Shown: positions 1 to 7,702 of the stretch, piece by piece
Layout: every line of letters begins with the position of its first letter
Position numbering within the stretch: the first letter of the stretch is position 1
From: Chryseosolibacter sp036402115
GTDB lineage: Bacteria > Bacteroidota > Bacteroidia > Cytophagales > Cyclobacteriaceae
DNA: 32,452 bases
Reading direction: 5' to 3'
Assembly: GCA_036402115.1 (NCBI GenBank)
Contig: DASWTM010000329.1
Span: 1-32,452 of the forward strand
Made by a program: the position numbers and the translations under genes
The notes under the pieces: generated by a model
Seen by the model: only the letters and a program-made list of their open reading frames with translations
Database searches by the model: none
Told to the model about the DNA's origin: nothing

Positions 1-6
1 ACTTCA

Positions 7-2859
7 TCAATATCTTACTCCGATAACTACACGTGTACCCGAGGGGCCGTTTTCATCAGTAAGGTCGTGCACCTCGAGTGCAACGTTATGATGTTCATTG
101 ATCAGCTTTAAGCGGTCTTCGGTTATTTTCATTCCCATGGATTTGTGAACGGAATCGTTTTGACCTTTCAGTTTTGCTGAGGCTGCTCTTCCGATCCCAT
201 CATCAATGATTTCAAACATTACTGAATGATCCTGGTCTTTTAGATTTATGGTAAGTGTTCCAGGGGATTGCTTGTTGTAAAGACCATGCAGGATAGCATT
301 CTCCACAAAAGGCTGAATTAGCAGTGAAGGAATTTCAATATTATCAACTTCCAGATCTGGATCGATATTCAAGACAAATTTGAATTTGTTTTCGAAACGC
401 GTGAGCTCCAGTTCCACGTAGTTCCGCAGCAGCTCAATTTCATCTGCTAGTTTTATCTTGTGGTTCACGGAATGCGTCAATATACTTCGGATCAGCTTAG
501 AAAATGTCGACAAATAATTAATCGCATTGAGTCGATCGTTCTTTGCGATGAAGAATTGGATGGAGTTCAAGACATTAAAAATGAAATGCGGATTCATTAC
601 GGAACGAAGGGCCATCAGTCGCAGTTCACCGATCTTGCGTTGTGCTTCAGCCAGGGCCCTATCGCGTTGATTGCGCTCAGTCACATTCTCTGCAAAAATG
701 CTGACGCCAATCACTTTTGAATCTTCTATGATCGGGCTAATTGAATAATTGAAGTCTTTGCCAAAGCGTGTCTCAGCAAGCGTAACGGCTTCCCCTGATA
801 ACGCGCGAAGGTAGATCTGCGACCATTTCTTCGTCATCTCAGCGCTATCAGGCGTACGGAGGGTGTCCATTATCCGTTTGCCATGCTTCACATCAATTCC
901 GTACTGTGCTTTCACATACTCAGCAAAGGCTTTGTTGTACGTGATCAAATTGAAATCGCGGTCAACGGACCAGATCATTATTTCCGTATTATTAATCGTT
1001 GCATTCAGATTGGCCTGGCTGATAATCAGCTCGCGTTGCGCCTGCTTGCGTTCGGTGATATCGCGGACAACGACAATCAAGTGATTCTGACCTGAAAGGA
1101 CGATGCGCTGCGCTCCAACGGTTGCGAAGAAGAGCTCATCGTTTTTCCGCCTCAACTGAACTTCCTGGAATGCTGAGCCGGTAGCGTAATACTCTTTGAA
1201 AAAAGCCTCGCGTTCCTCGGGTACCGCCCACCGTTGCGCGTTGACCTCGCCAGCCGCGTGGCCAATCACTTCCTCGCGGGTAAATCCTGAAACCTTTTCG
1301 AGTTTCCGGTTTGCTTCGACCAGGGTAAAATCACTTTCTCGGTAAATTAGCATCAGGTCCGGACTTAAATCAAACGCCTGCAGAAACTTCTCTTCCGCCA
1401 TCTTTCGGTCTGTGATATCCTTGATAACGGACATCATGTGCCATTCTCCCGAAATGGAAATGCGTATACTTGAAATGATTACCTGAATAATTTTTCCGTC
1501 TTTCCTTCTGAGCGGGCCTTCATAATTTCTCTGGCCACTTGCAAAATAGGCGTTGAAAAAGTTTTGACGATCCGTTTCGCTTGTGAATAGGTTCAACGAG
1601 GGCGCACGTTTACCGATCAATTCACCCCTGTCAAATCCGAGGATGTCTCCTATCCTTTCGTTTGAATCTAAAATCACCAAATCGCTTTCGCGGATAATTG
1701 TGATGAGATCCGGGTTATTGTTGAACGCCTTGAAGAATTTCTCTTCACTTGTGCGAAGCCGCTCTTCTGACTCTTTATAAAACGTAATATCGTGACAAAT
1801 GCCGCGCGCTCCTGAGATGCTACTTTCTTCGTACAACGGAAATGCGTGGAGTCGTATCCATTTCTTATACCCAAAAGGCGTTCGAATACCCACGACAATA
1901 TCATATGGCTGGCCGGTCTCGATCAGATTACGCATCGCAAAATTCATGCGTGGGCGCTCTTCGACCAAAAGGATATCGATCAAGGTAGATAAGGTTATCT
2001 CCAGATTCTTGTTCAGTCCGAAGATGTTGTACATTTCTTCTGACCAGAACATCCTCTTGTCGTTGAGTTTGTATTCCCAACTACCAACGTTTGCGATCTT
2101 TTGGGACTGGTTCAAAACGAATTCCCGTTCACTTAGTTGCTTGACTTTGTCGAGTAATTGTTTGTTCAACTTACGCAGTTGTTCTGACGCTTGCTTTTGG
2201 ATAAGTTCATTCTTCTCTTCCAATTCATCGATAAGCTTCTCGTTGAGCTGTTCGCTATCCTGCACAAGTTTCTTAAGGAAGTATGAACTCGCTCCGACAA
2301 TCATTACGGATACGGCAACGCGCACGTTATTGAATTCGTAAGTCGAATCCGAGAGGCCAACCTGTTGATAGCCCAGTCCGAACAAATTTAGAAACGCATC
2401 GAATCCGAAAAGGCAGACCATGGGTCCCAGCAGACCAATGAAGAACAGGCTTTTCTTGTTGCTGATATCGAATACCAGGAAAGGAAAGCAACTGAATGCA
2501 ATGATGAAGAAGCGAAGACCAACGTAGGTCGATGTTTCATAAACGACAGCCTCGTCTATGGCGCGACTGGCAGCATACAATTGATACAGTCCAGGGAGCC
2601 AACAAAGCGCGAGGCGACTCGCATTAAAATAGCCAAAGCGGTTGAGGATAATGGGGATAACGAAAAGCACACAACCGAGGAGTAAAGTAATTGCCACCGA
2701 CAGATTTGTGAAGGCGAAGATCTCTCTCGCTATCAATAGCAGAAAAGTCGCAAACACTGCAACCAGTGAAATGTAATTGGTAAGAAGTATGTTTCGTTGT
2801 TCGGCTTTTGAAGGTGCAAATGACACACCGCTATCCGTTATCCGTTTAATGATAGACAT
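7..2859 (-). CDS. Membrane-bound multi-PAS sensor histidine kinase, LytS/YehU type
   Basis: Predicted sensor kinase that would phosphorylate a response regulator, plausibly the LytTR regulator at 12514-13257. The 950-residue protein has about six or seven hydrophobic segments in residues 20-200, a charged coiled-coil stretch around 205-245, then about four PAS domains (roughly 250-740; three are followed by the DITxRK or ENVTER type exit motif). The C-terminus is a His_kinase (PF06580) plus HATPase unit: NPHFIFN with the phospho-acceptor His near residue 758, N-box QPFVENA with Asn near 854, and G-box DDGIGR near 886. A longer frame opens at 2946 but would overlap cheB by 47 bp and adds a polar, Arg-rich leader; the ATG at 2859 begins just before the hydrophobic domain and leaves a 40-bp gap to cheB, so I prefer it. 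The gene is last in the chemosensory block. The family is clear; the partner and ligand are inferred or unknown. Confidence 0.9.
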   Translation of the reverse strand: MSIIKRITDSGVSFAPSKAEQRNILLTNYISLVAVFATFLLLIAREIFAFTNLSVAITLLLGCVLFVIPIILNRFGYFNASRLALCWLPGLYQLYAASRAIDEAVVYETSTYVGLRFFIIAFSCFPFLVFDISNKKSLFFIGLLGPMVCLFGFDAFLNLFGLGYQQVGLSDSTYEFNNVRVAVSVMIVGASSYFLKKLVQDSEQLNEKLIDELEEKNELIQKQASEQLRKLNKQLLDKVKQLSEREFVLNQSQKIANVGSWEYKLNDKRMFWSEEMYNIFGLNKNLEITLSTLIDILLVEERPRMNFAMRNLIETGQPYDIVVGIRTPFGYKKWIRLHAFPLYEESSISGARGICHDITFYKESEERLRTSEEKFFKAFNNNPDLITIIRESDLVILDSNERIGDILGFDRGELIGKRAPSLNLFTSETDRQNFFNAYFASGQRNYEGPLRRKDGKIIQVIISSIRISISGEWHMMSVIKDITDRKMAEEKFLQAFDLSPDLMLIYRESDFTLVEANRKLEKVSGFTREEVIGHAAGEVNAQRWAVPEEREAFFKEYYATGSAFQEVQLRRKNDELFFATVGAQRIVLSGQNHLIVVVRDITERKQAQRELIISQANLNATINNTEIMIWSVDRDFNLITYNKAFAEYVKAQYGIDVKHGKRIMDTLRTPDSAEMTKKWSQIYLRALSGEAVTLAETRFGKDFNYSISPIIEDSKVIGVSIFAENVTERNQRDRALAEAQRKIGELRLMALRSVMNPHFIFNVLNSIQFFIAKNDRLNAINYLSTFSKLIRSILTHSVNHKIKLADEIELLRNYVELELTRFENKFKFVLNIDPDLEVDNIEIPSLLIQPFVENAILHGLYNKQSPGTLTINLKDQDHSVMFEIIDDGIGRAASAKLKGQNDSVHKSMGMKITEDRLKLINEHHNVALEVHDLTDENGPSGTRVVIGVRY

Positions 2860-2899
2860 GGTACTAAGGTCTTGAAAATTACGCTTACTTCTATGCGTT

Positions 2900-3964
2900 T
2901 TACACCGGGGAATGGAGTCGTTCACATACCTCCTTCGGTATGTCACTCAATGGCAGCACACGCGAGACGCCATTGAGCAATATCGCCTTTTGGGGCATTC
3001 CAAAAACTACGCATGACGCTTCATCCTGTGCAATCGTGAATGCTCCTTGTTGCGACATTGCAAGCATGCCAGTGGCGCCATCATCCCCCATGCCGGTCAT
3101 AATGATTCCGATAGCATGTTTGCCTTTCGTTTCGGCTACCGATTGGAATAAAACATTGACTGAAGGCCGATGGCGATTCACCAGGTCACCGCTGAAGACT
3201 TTGATAACGGATCTCCCATTCTGATTCTGGATCGCCATATGGTGATTGCCAGGTGCGATGTAAACTGTATTAGGCAACGCTGGTTCATTGTTTACCGCTT
3301 CTTTTACCGTAAGCTTGCACAACTGGTCTAACCTTTTGGCAAATCCTGCCGTGAATTTTTCAGGCATGTGCTGCACAATCAGGATCGGGGGCATTCGATC
3401 CGGCAAGGACTCAAGAAAAGTCTTTATTGCTTCGGTCCCTCCCGTGGATGCACCAATAGCAATCAACGCGTTCGAAGGGAACGAAATATTTTCCCGTTGA
3501 CCCGGTGTGTGCTCAACTACCTTTGGTGAGGTGGATGGAGTTGCAACCTTTGTCGAAGGGTTTTTGGAGTGGTATGCCGACCGGATTTTATCAGCAAGCC
3601 TGATGCGCGATTCATTAATATTGTTCTCGTCTGATAGGTTGGGCTTTGCCATGATGTCCACGGCACCTGCTTCGAGGGCCTTCATGGCAACGTCCGCTCC
3701 TTCAACAGTCTGGTTCGAGATTACGATGACGGGCATGGGTGCCTGTGTCATAATCTTTTTCAGAAAGGTCAGACCGTCCATGCGGGGCATTTCGATATCG
3801 AGCGTAATAACGTCTGGCCTCTCCTTTTGAATTTTCTGAACGGCAATGTAGGGATCGCTTGCCGTTCCAATCACGTCTATATCAGGCTGATGATCGAGAA
3901 GTGCGCTATACGTTTGCCGTACAAACGCGGAATCGTCTACGATCAAAACTTTTATCGGGCGCAT
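2900..3964 (-). CDS. cheB: CheB, receptor glutamate methylesterase with receiver domain
   Basis: Demethylates (and in many species deamidates) glutamate residues of chemoreceptors, resetting sensitivity; the activity is switched on by phosphotransfer from CheA. The 354-residue protein has an N-terminal receiver domain (acid pocket D10/D11, phospho-acceptor D56, conserved K107), a linker of about 45 residues rich in Ser, Thr and Pro, and a CheB methylesterase domain from about 165. The catalytic triad is visible as S173 in GASTGG, H199 in VQHMP and D295 in GMGDDGA. It starts 5 bp after the cheR stop codon, so the pair is almost certainly co-transcribed and translated together. Nothing is missing for a working CheB. 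Confidence 0.97.
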   Translation of the reverse strand: MRPIKVLIVDDSAFVRQTYSALLDHQPDIDVIGTASDPYIAVQKIQKERPDVITLDIEMPRMDGLTFLKKIMTQAPMPVIVISNQTVEGADVAMKALEAGAVDIMAKPNLSDENNINESRIRLADKIRSAYHSKNPSTKVATPSTSPKVVEHTPGQRENISFPSNALIAIGASTGGTEAIKTFLESLPDRMPPILIVQHMPEKFTAGFAKRLDQLCKLTVKEAVNNEPALPNTVYIAPGNHHMAIQNQNGRSVIKVFSGDLVNRHRPSVNVLFQSVAETKGKHAIGIIMTGMGDDGATGMLAMSQQGAFTIAQDEASCVVFGMPQKAILLNGVSRVLPLSDIPKEVCERLHSPV

Positions 3965-3969
3965 GGGAC

Positions 3970-4815
3970 TTACAGCTTTTGATAGATTGTTGGCTGAATT
4001 CCTTTGATGGGCAGGGATGTGCCAAAGGCCGTCTCGGAATGTCCAAGAAACAAATACCCTCCGGGCTTTAGCTTGTCAACCATTCGCTGCAGCACTTCAC
4101 CGCGAGTTTTTGCATCGAAATATATCGTTACATTTCTGCAAAAGATAAAATCGAACAGCACCGGAAGGTTATACTGCTTGTTGTTTAGATTTAGTACACC
4201 AAGCTTGATCTTTGAGATCATTTCCGGATGCGTAAACTGAAGCTGTTGATCAAATCCATTCTGACGGCTGATAAAGTACTTTTCCCTGACATAGTCCGTC
4301 ATGTTTTCGAGATCACGGGCCACAAAAATTCCTTCCGCTGCTTTCTTGAGTGACGGAACCGATATATCCGTGCCTATGATGCGATAGTCGAGAGATGGAA
4401 TGGAAGCTCTTTTTTCTTCAAGCGTAATGGCGATCGAGTATACTTCTTCACCGGTAGAGCAGCCGGCACTCCACACCTGTATCGGACGTGGTGTGGAGAA
4501 CGTGCTGCAATAGCGCGCAAGATTGGATTGTAAGAATTCAAACTGGTAGTTCTCGCGAAAGAACGAGGTCTTGTGGGTGGTGACCTGCTCAACAAAGTAC
4601 TGGTACTCGTGATCTCCGTTTTTTGACTTGAAAAGGTACTCCAGGTATTCTTCGACTGAATTCAGCTTGAGCGCACCAATGCGGCTTGACAAACGGGACT
4701 CTAACAGGACACGCTTTTCATCGGGAATGCGCAGCCCGTATTTGTTTGAGAGATACTGCGTCAGAAACTTGAACTGCGCATCGTCAATTTTGCGACCGTG
4801 TGAAAGGGTTGTCAT
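3970..4815 (-). CDS. cheR: CheR, chemoreceptor methyltransferase
   Basis: Transfers methyl groups from S-adenosylmethionine to receptor glutamates, opposing CheB. From the ATG at 4815 the protein has 281 residues: a helical CheR N-terminal domain, the family signature THKTSFFRE around residues 80-88, and the SAM-binding motif VWSAGCSTGEEVYSIAI near 115-131, followed by a Rossmann-type methyltransferase domain with FIFCRNVTIYF. An upstream in-frame ATG at 4908 would overlap the end of cheA by 76 bp and add residues unlike CheR; the 4815 start sits 17 bp after the cheA stop and gives the usual family length. No WxxF-type tethering pentapeptide is seen at the C-terminus of the neighbouring receptor, so CheR probably docks without a tether. 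Confidence 0.95.
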   Translation of the reverse strand: MTTLSHGRKIDDAQFKFLTQYLSNKYGLRIPDEKRVLLESRLSSRIGALKLNSVEEYLEYLFKSKNGDHEYQYFVEQVTTHKTSFFRENYQFEFLQSNLARYCSTFSTPRPIQVWSAGCSTGEEVYSIAITLEEKRASIPSLDYRIIGTDISVPSLKKAAEGIFVARDLENMTDYVREKYFISRQNGFDQQLQFTHPEMISKIKLGVLNLNNKQYNLPVLFDFIFCRNVTIYFDAKTRGEVLQRMVDKLKPGGYLFLGHSETAFGTSLPIKGIQPTIYQKL

Positions 4816-4832
4816 TGGGGTGTTTTGGAATT

Positions 4833-6824
4833 TTACTGTTTCAACCGGAGTGCGTTGAGAATGAGTGCCATGGTTCCATCGCCAAGAATCGATGCACCGG
4901 AGAAACATTCGACCGGATGAAGCAATTCATTCAATGGCTTGTATACTGTCTGAATCTTACCTACAATTCCATCTACTACAACAGCAATTCGTGTGTCGTT
5001 CTTCTTAATGACGATAACGGTGTCTTTCGGATTCGTAGTCTCTTTCCCGAAAAACTCGCGCAAGGATACAAACGGGGTCAGTTGACCCTCATAAACAATC
5101 TGGCGGCTCTTCTTTCCATACAGATTCTTATTTTCTTCTTCGTAACAATATTCCACCTCATTGATCGGAATCAGGTATTTATTTTCCGCGACATTCACTA
5201 CGAGCGTGTCGAGAATAGTCATCGTCAGCGGAAGCCTTAACGTGAAGATTGAGCCCAAACCTTTTTCGGTGCTGACTTCAATTTCACCCCGTACTCCGGC
5301 TATCTCCTTCTTCACAACATCCATCCCGACCCCGCGTCCGCTTACAGTACTCACCTTCTCCGCTGTTGAGAAACCTGGTGTCATCATCAGATTGATCAAT
5401 TCTTTCTCGGTATAGGTCTGGTTGGGTTTTAGCAATCCTTTTTCGATGCCTTTCTTTTGGATTTTTTCGAAATCAATTCCCCTCCCGTCATCCTGGAGTT
5501 GGATGAATACGTGGTCGCCACTGTTGTATGAGTAGAATTTCAACAATCCTTTTCGAGGCTTGTTATTTCGTTCGCGCTCTTCCGGAGTTTCGATTCCATG
5601 ATCAATCGCGTTGCGGATGATGTGCATGAGCGGTGCTTCGAGCGCATTAATCATACTGCGGTCGAGTTCCGTATCCAGTCCTTCGGTGATAAACTCGACT
5701 TCTTTCCCAAGCTCCTGCGAGACATTCCTAATCAGTCGTTGGAGTTTTACATTAAGGATGTTAAGAGGAACGAGTCGAATGCCAAACGCTGAGTCACGCA
5801 ATCGAAGGGTGTATCGCTCGAGTTTCTCCATCGCTTCCACGATGGCTGGATTTTTAACTTCGCCCATGAGGTGCTGAAGCTCCGATCGGAAAATGACAAG
5901 CTCACTCACAATGTTAATGAGCTGATCGAGCTTTTGGGTGCCTACGCTGATATGCCCATTCTTTTTGGCTCGTTTGATTGTTATCGAGTCATCTTCGGAC
6001 GGGTCTGGAATCTCACCATGAACTGCAGTGGTGACCTGAGGTTTATCTTCCGCTACTGCCGGGCGAAAACGTTCGAGGATCGCTTTGCGCTTTTCCACCT
6101 CTGCCGCATCCAATGAGATGTGACGTGCATACTGTTCGGATGAGAAAGTGTCTTGCGTCAGCTCAATGATATCATACTCTTGCTGACTCATAAACATCAG
6201 AACGTCTTTTATCCCATCCACTCCCTTTGTAGTTGTGAGGATGATCTCGAACCAGGATGTGATTTGCCTGTTCGCCATTTGTGTTTGGAACGGCACGACT
6301 TCATTATGAATAATGAGTTCATGTGTTCCAAGATCGAGCAGTTCCTCAATAATCGAACTGAAGTTGATTCCCCGTTTGAAGATTTCCTTTTCCGGTTTTA
6401 GCACCACCGAAAAGACCTGGGCAGCCGTCTGCTGCCCGTGAGTCTTTGCTGCTAGAGTGGGTTCTCCTTTTGATGATGCCAGGTCAGTGATAATTTTGTT
6501 TGCAGCCTTGTTCACATCTTTGCCATCGAGTAAATCGCTGATGACGTCTGCTACGTGAAGTGTTAGATCGATGATAAAGTCGTCCTGCTGCCGGATCCCA
6601 TCACGGATGTCCGAGAAAACATATTCCAGCTCGTGGGAGACCTGTTCAATTGTCTGAAACCCGAACATGCCAGCACTGCCTTTCAGCGTGTGCAGGTACC
6701 TGTAGACATTGTTTACTTCCTCAGCGCCAGCATCCTTGTCGGCCATTTGCAGCAAGGACTGCTGAAGGCTTTTCAGGATCTGCTTCGCTTCCTCAATGTA
6801 CTCTTGCTGGAAATCTGTTTTCAT
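4833..6824 (-). CDS. cheA: CheA, chemotaxis histidine kinase
   Basis: Central kinase of the chemosensory array: autophosphorylates under receptor and CheW control and passes phosphate to CheY and CheB. The 663-residue protein has an N-terminal HPt domain with H45 in YLHTLKGSAG, a low-similarity middle part that may hold a diverged P2 domain (about 130-235), the P3 dimerisation helices, the P4 ATP-binding domain (HIIRNAIDHGIETPEER, then DDGRGID and GRGVGMDVVKKEI), and a C-terminal CheW-like P5 domain ending GDGTMALILNALRLKQ. The start overlaps the stop of the upstream cheY-like gene by 4 bp (ATGA), which points to translational coupling. All catalytic boxes are intact. Confidence 0.97.
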   Translation of the reverse strand: MKTDFQQEYIEEAKQILKSLQQSLLQMADKDAGAEEVNNVYRYLHTLKGSAGMFGFQTIEQVSHELEYVFSDIRDGIRQQDDFIIDLTLHVADVISDLLDGKDVNKAANKIITDLASSKGEPTLAAKTHGQQTAAQVFSVVLKPEKEIFKRGINFSSIIEELLDLGTHELIIHNEVVPFQTQMANRQITSWFEIILTTTKGVDGIKDVLMFMSQQEYDIIELTQDTFSSEQYARHISLDAAEVEKRKAILERFRPAVAEDKPQVTTAVHGEIPDPSEDDSITIKRAKKNGHISVGTQKLDQLINIVSELVIFRSELQHLMGEVKNPAIVEAMEKLERYTLRLRDSAFGIRLVPLNILNVKLQRLIRNVSQELGKEVEFITEGLDTELDRSMINALEAPLMHIIRNAIDHGIETPEERERNNKPRKGLLKFYSYNSGDHVFIQLQDDGRGIDFEKIQKKGIEKGLLKPNQTYTEKELINLMMTPGFSTAEKVSTVSGRGVGMDVVKKEIAGVRGEIEVSTEKGLGSIFTLRLPLTMTILDTLVVNVAENKYLIPINEVEYCYEEENKNLYGKKSRQIVYEGQLTPFVSLREFFGKETTNPKDTVIVIKKNDTRIAVVVDGIVGKIQTVYKPLNELLHPVECFSGASILGDGTMALILNALRLKQ

Positions 6825-7186
6825 GACAATGCGCGCTTAACGATTTTTACAAAGTCCTGTGTCTCGAAAGGCTTCTTGATAAAGGCCGTGATCCGGCCAT
6901 CGAGTGCGCGTTGGATCTTCTCTTCCCGAACTTCGGTCGTTAACAGAAGGATCGGCAAATACTCATACGTCTTCATGGAGCGTACTTTCTGAATGAGTTC
7001 AGCGCCATCCATGTTTGGCATGTTGAAGTCGGTAATGAGCAGGTCAACTTTTCTTCCATCGAAAAGCTCTACTGCTTCTTTTCCGTCAACCGCTTCCATC
7101 ACCGTGTATCCTTCCTTAGCAAGGGTGCTTACAATGATCTTGCGCGATACATTAAAATCTTCGGCTACTACTATACTTTTGCTCAT
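6821..7186 (-). CDS. Single-domain response regulator, CheY type
   Basis: A 121-residue stand-alone receiver domain. Acid pocket residues E9/D10, phospho-acceptor D53 in LLITDFNMPNMDG, a Thr of the switch at LLLTTE and K105 in FIKKPF are all present, so it should accept phosphate from CheA. It lies between cheW (19-bp gap) and cheA (4-bp overlap), so CheA is its obvious partner. A second single-domain receiver lies at 9985-10362; one may be the output CheY and the other a phosphate sink or adaptor, which the sequence cannot decide. No CheZ, CheC or CheX phosphatase gene is seen in the window. Confidence 0.93.
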   Translation of the reverse strand: MSKSIVVAEDFNVSRKIIVSTLAKEGYTVMEAVDGKEAVELFDGRKVDLLITDFNMPNMDGAELIQKVRSMKTYEYLPILLLTTEVREEKIQRALDGRITAFIKKPFETQDFVKIVKRALS

Positions 7187-7205
7187 GTTGTGTCAGGTTG
7201 AACGG

Positions 7206-7667
7206 TTACTCGGCAAGGACGTTGGATAATTCTTTTTCAAAAACTTTGGATGCATTCAGGATCATGTAGAAGTCTTCATCAACTTTATACATGCCGGTGA
7301 GTGTCTGGGTGTCGAAGCCCATCTTCTCCAGTGCGGGAGGTAACATCTTTGACTCATTGATCGTGATCACATCGAGCACATCATCAATGAGCACACCCAC
7401 TTCAATTGTGTCTTCGTTATGGGCGACTTCCAGGATGACTACTTTTGTATTCTTCCCTATTTCAGTCACGCCCAGGTCAATTTTTTTCGCGAGGTCAACC
7501 ACGGGAATGACGTTCCCTTCCAGGCTGATGGCGCCCGCAATAAAATCAGGTGCTTTTGGGATGGTGATCAACTTTTCGAGGTTGATGACGCGCAGTACAT
7601 TTTCCACATTGATTCCAAACAACTCCTTACAAAGGGAGAAGAGAAGGCAAGGCATTTGATTGTTCAT
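7206..7667 (-). CDS. cheW: CheW, receptor-kinase coupling protein
   Basis: Scaffold that links the chemoreceptor signalling tip to the P5 domain of CheA. The 153-residue protein is a single CheW domain, with the family pattern CLLFSLCKELFGINVENVL at the start, then AGAISLEGNVIPVVDL and VGVLIDDVLDVI in the middle, and a short acidic tail. It is located between the receptor gene (35-bp gap upstream) and the cheY-like gene (19-bp gap downstream), an arrangement expected of a co-transcribed core signalling unit. It is slightly shorter than many CheW proteins but I see no missing element. Confidence 0.94.
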   Translation of the reverse strand: MNNQMPCLLFSLCKELFGINVENVLRVINLEKLITIPKAPDFIAGAISLEGNVIPVVDLAKKIDLGVTEIGKNTKVVILEVAHNEDTIEVGVLIDDVLDVITINESKMLPPALEKMGFDTQTLTGMYKVDEDFYMILNASKVFEKELSNVLAE

Positions 7668-7702
7668 GGATTAGCGTTTTACAGGGTTAACAACATGAAC
7701 AA

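Noticed and set aside
1799..2341. 180-codon plus-strand frame opposite the multi-PAS kinase
   Set aside because: It is Ser/Leu/Arg-rich with no domain, antisense to clearly conserved PAS and coiled-coil coding sequence.
2860..2946. Upstream ATG for the multi-PAS kinase
   Set aside because: It would overlap cheB by 47 bp and add an Arg-rich stretch with no counterpart in the family; the ATG at 2859 precedes the membrane domain directly.
4800..5240. Long plus-strand frame (146 codons) opposite cheA and cheR
   Set aside because: It lies wholly antisense to conserved cheA/cheR coding sequence and encodes no recognisable domain; it is a shadow of codon bias.
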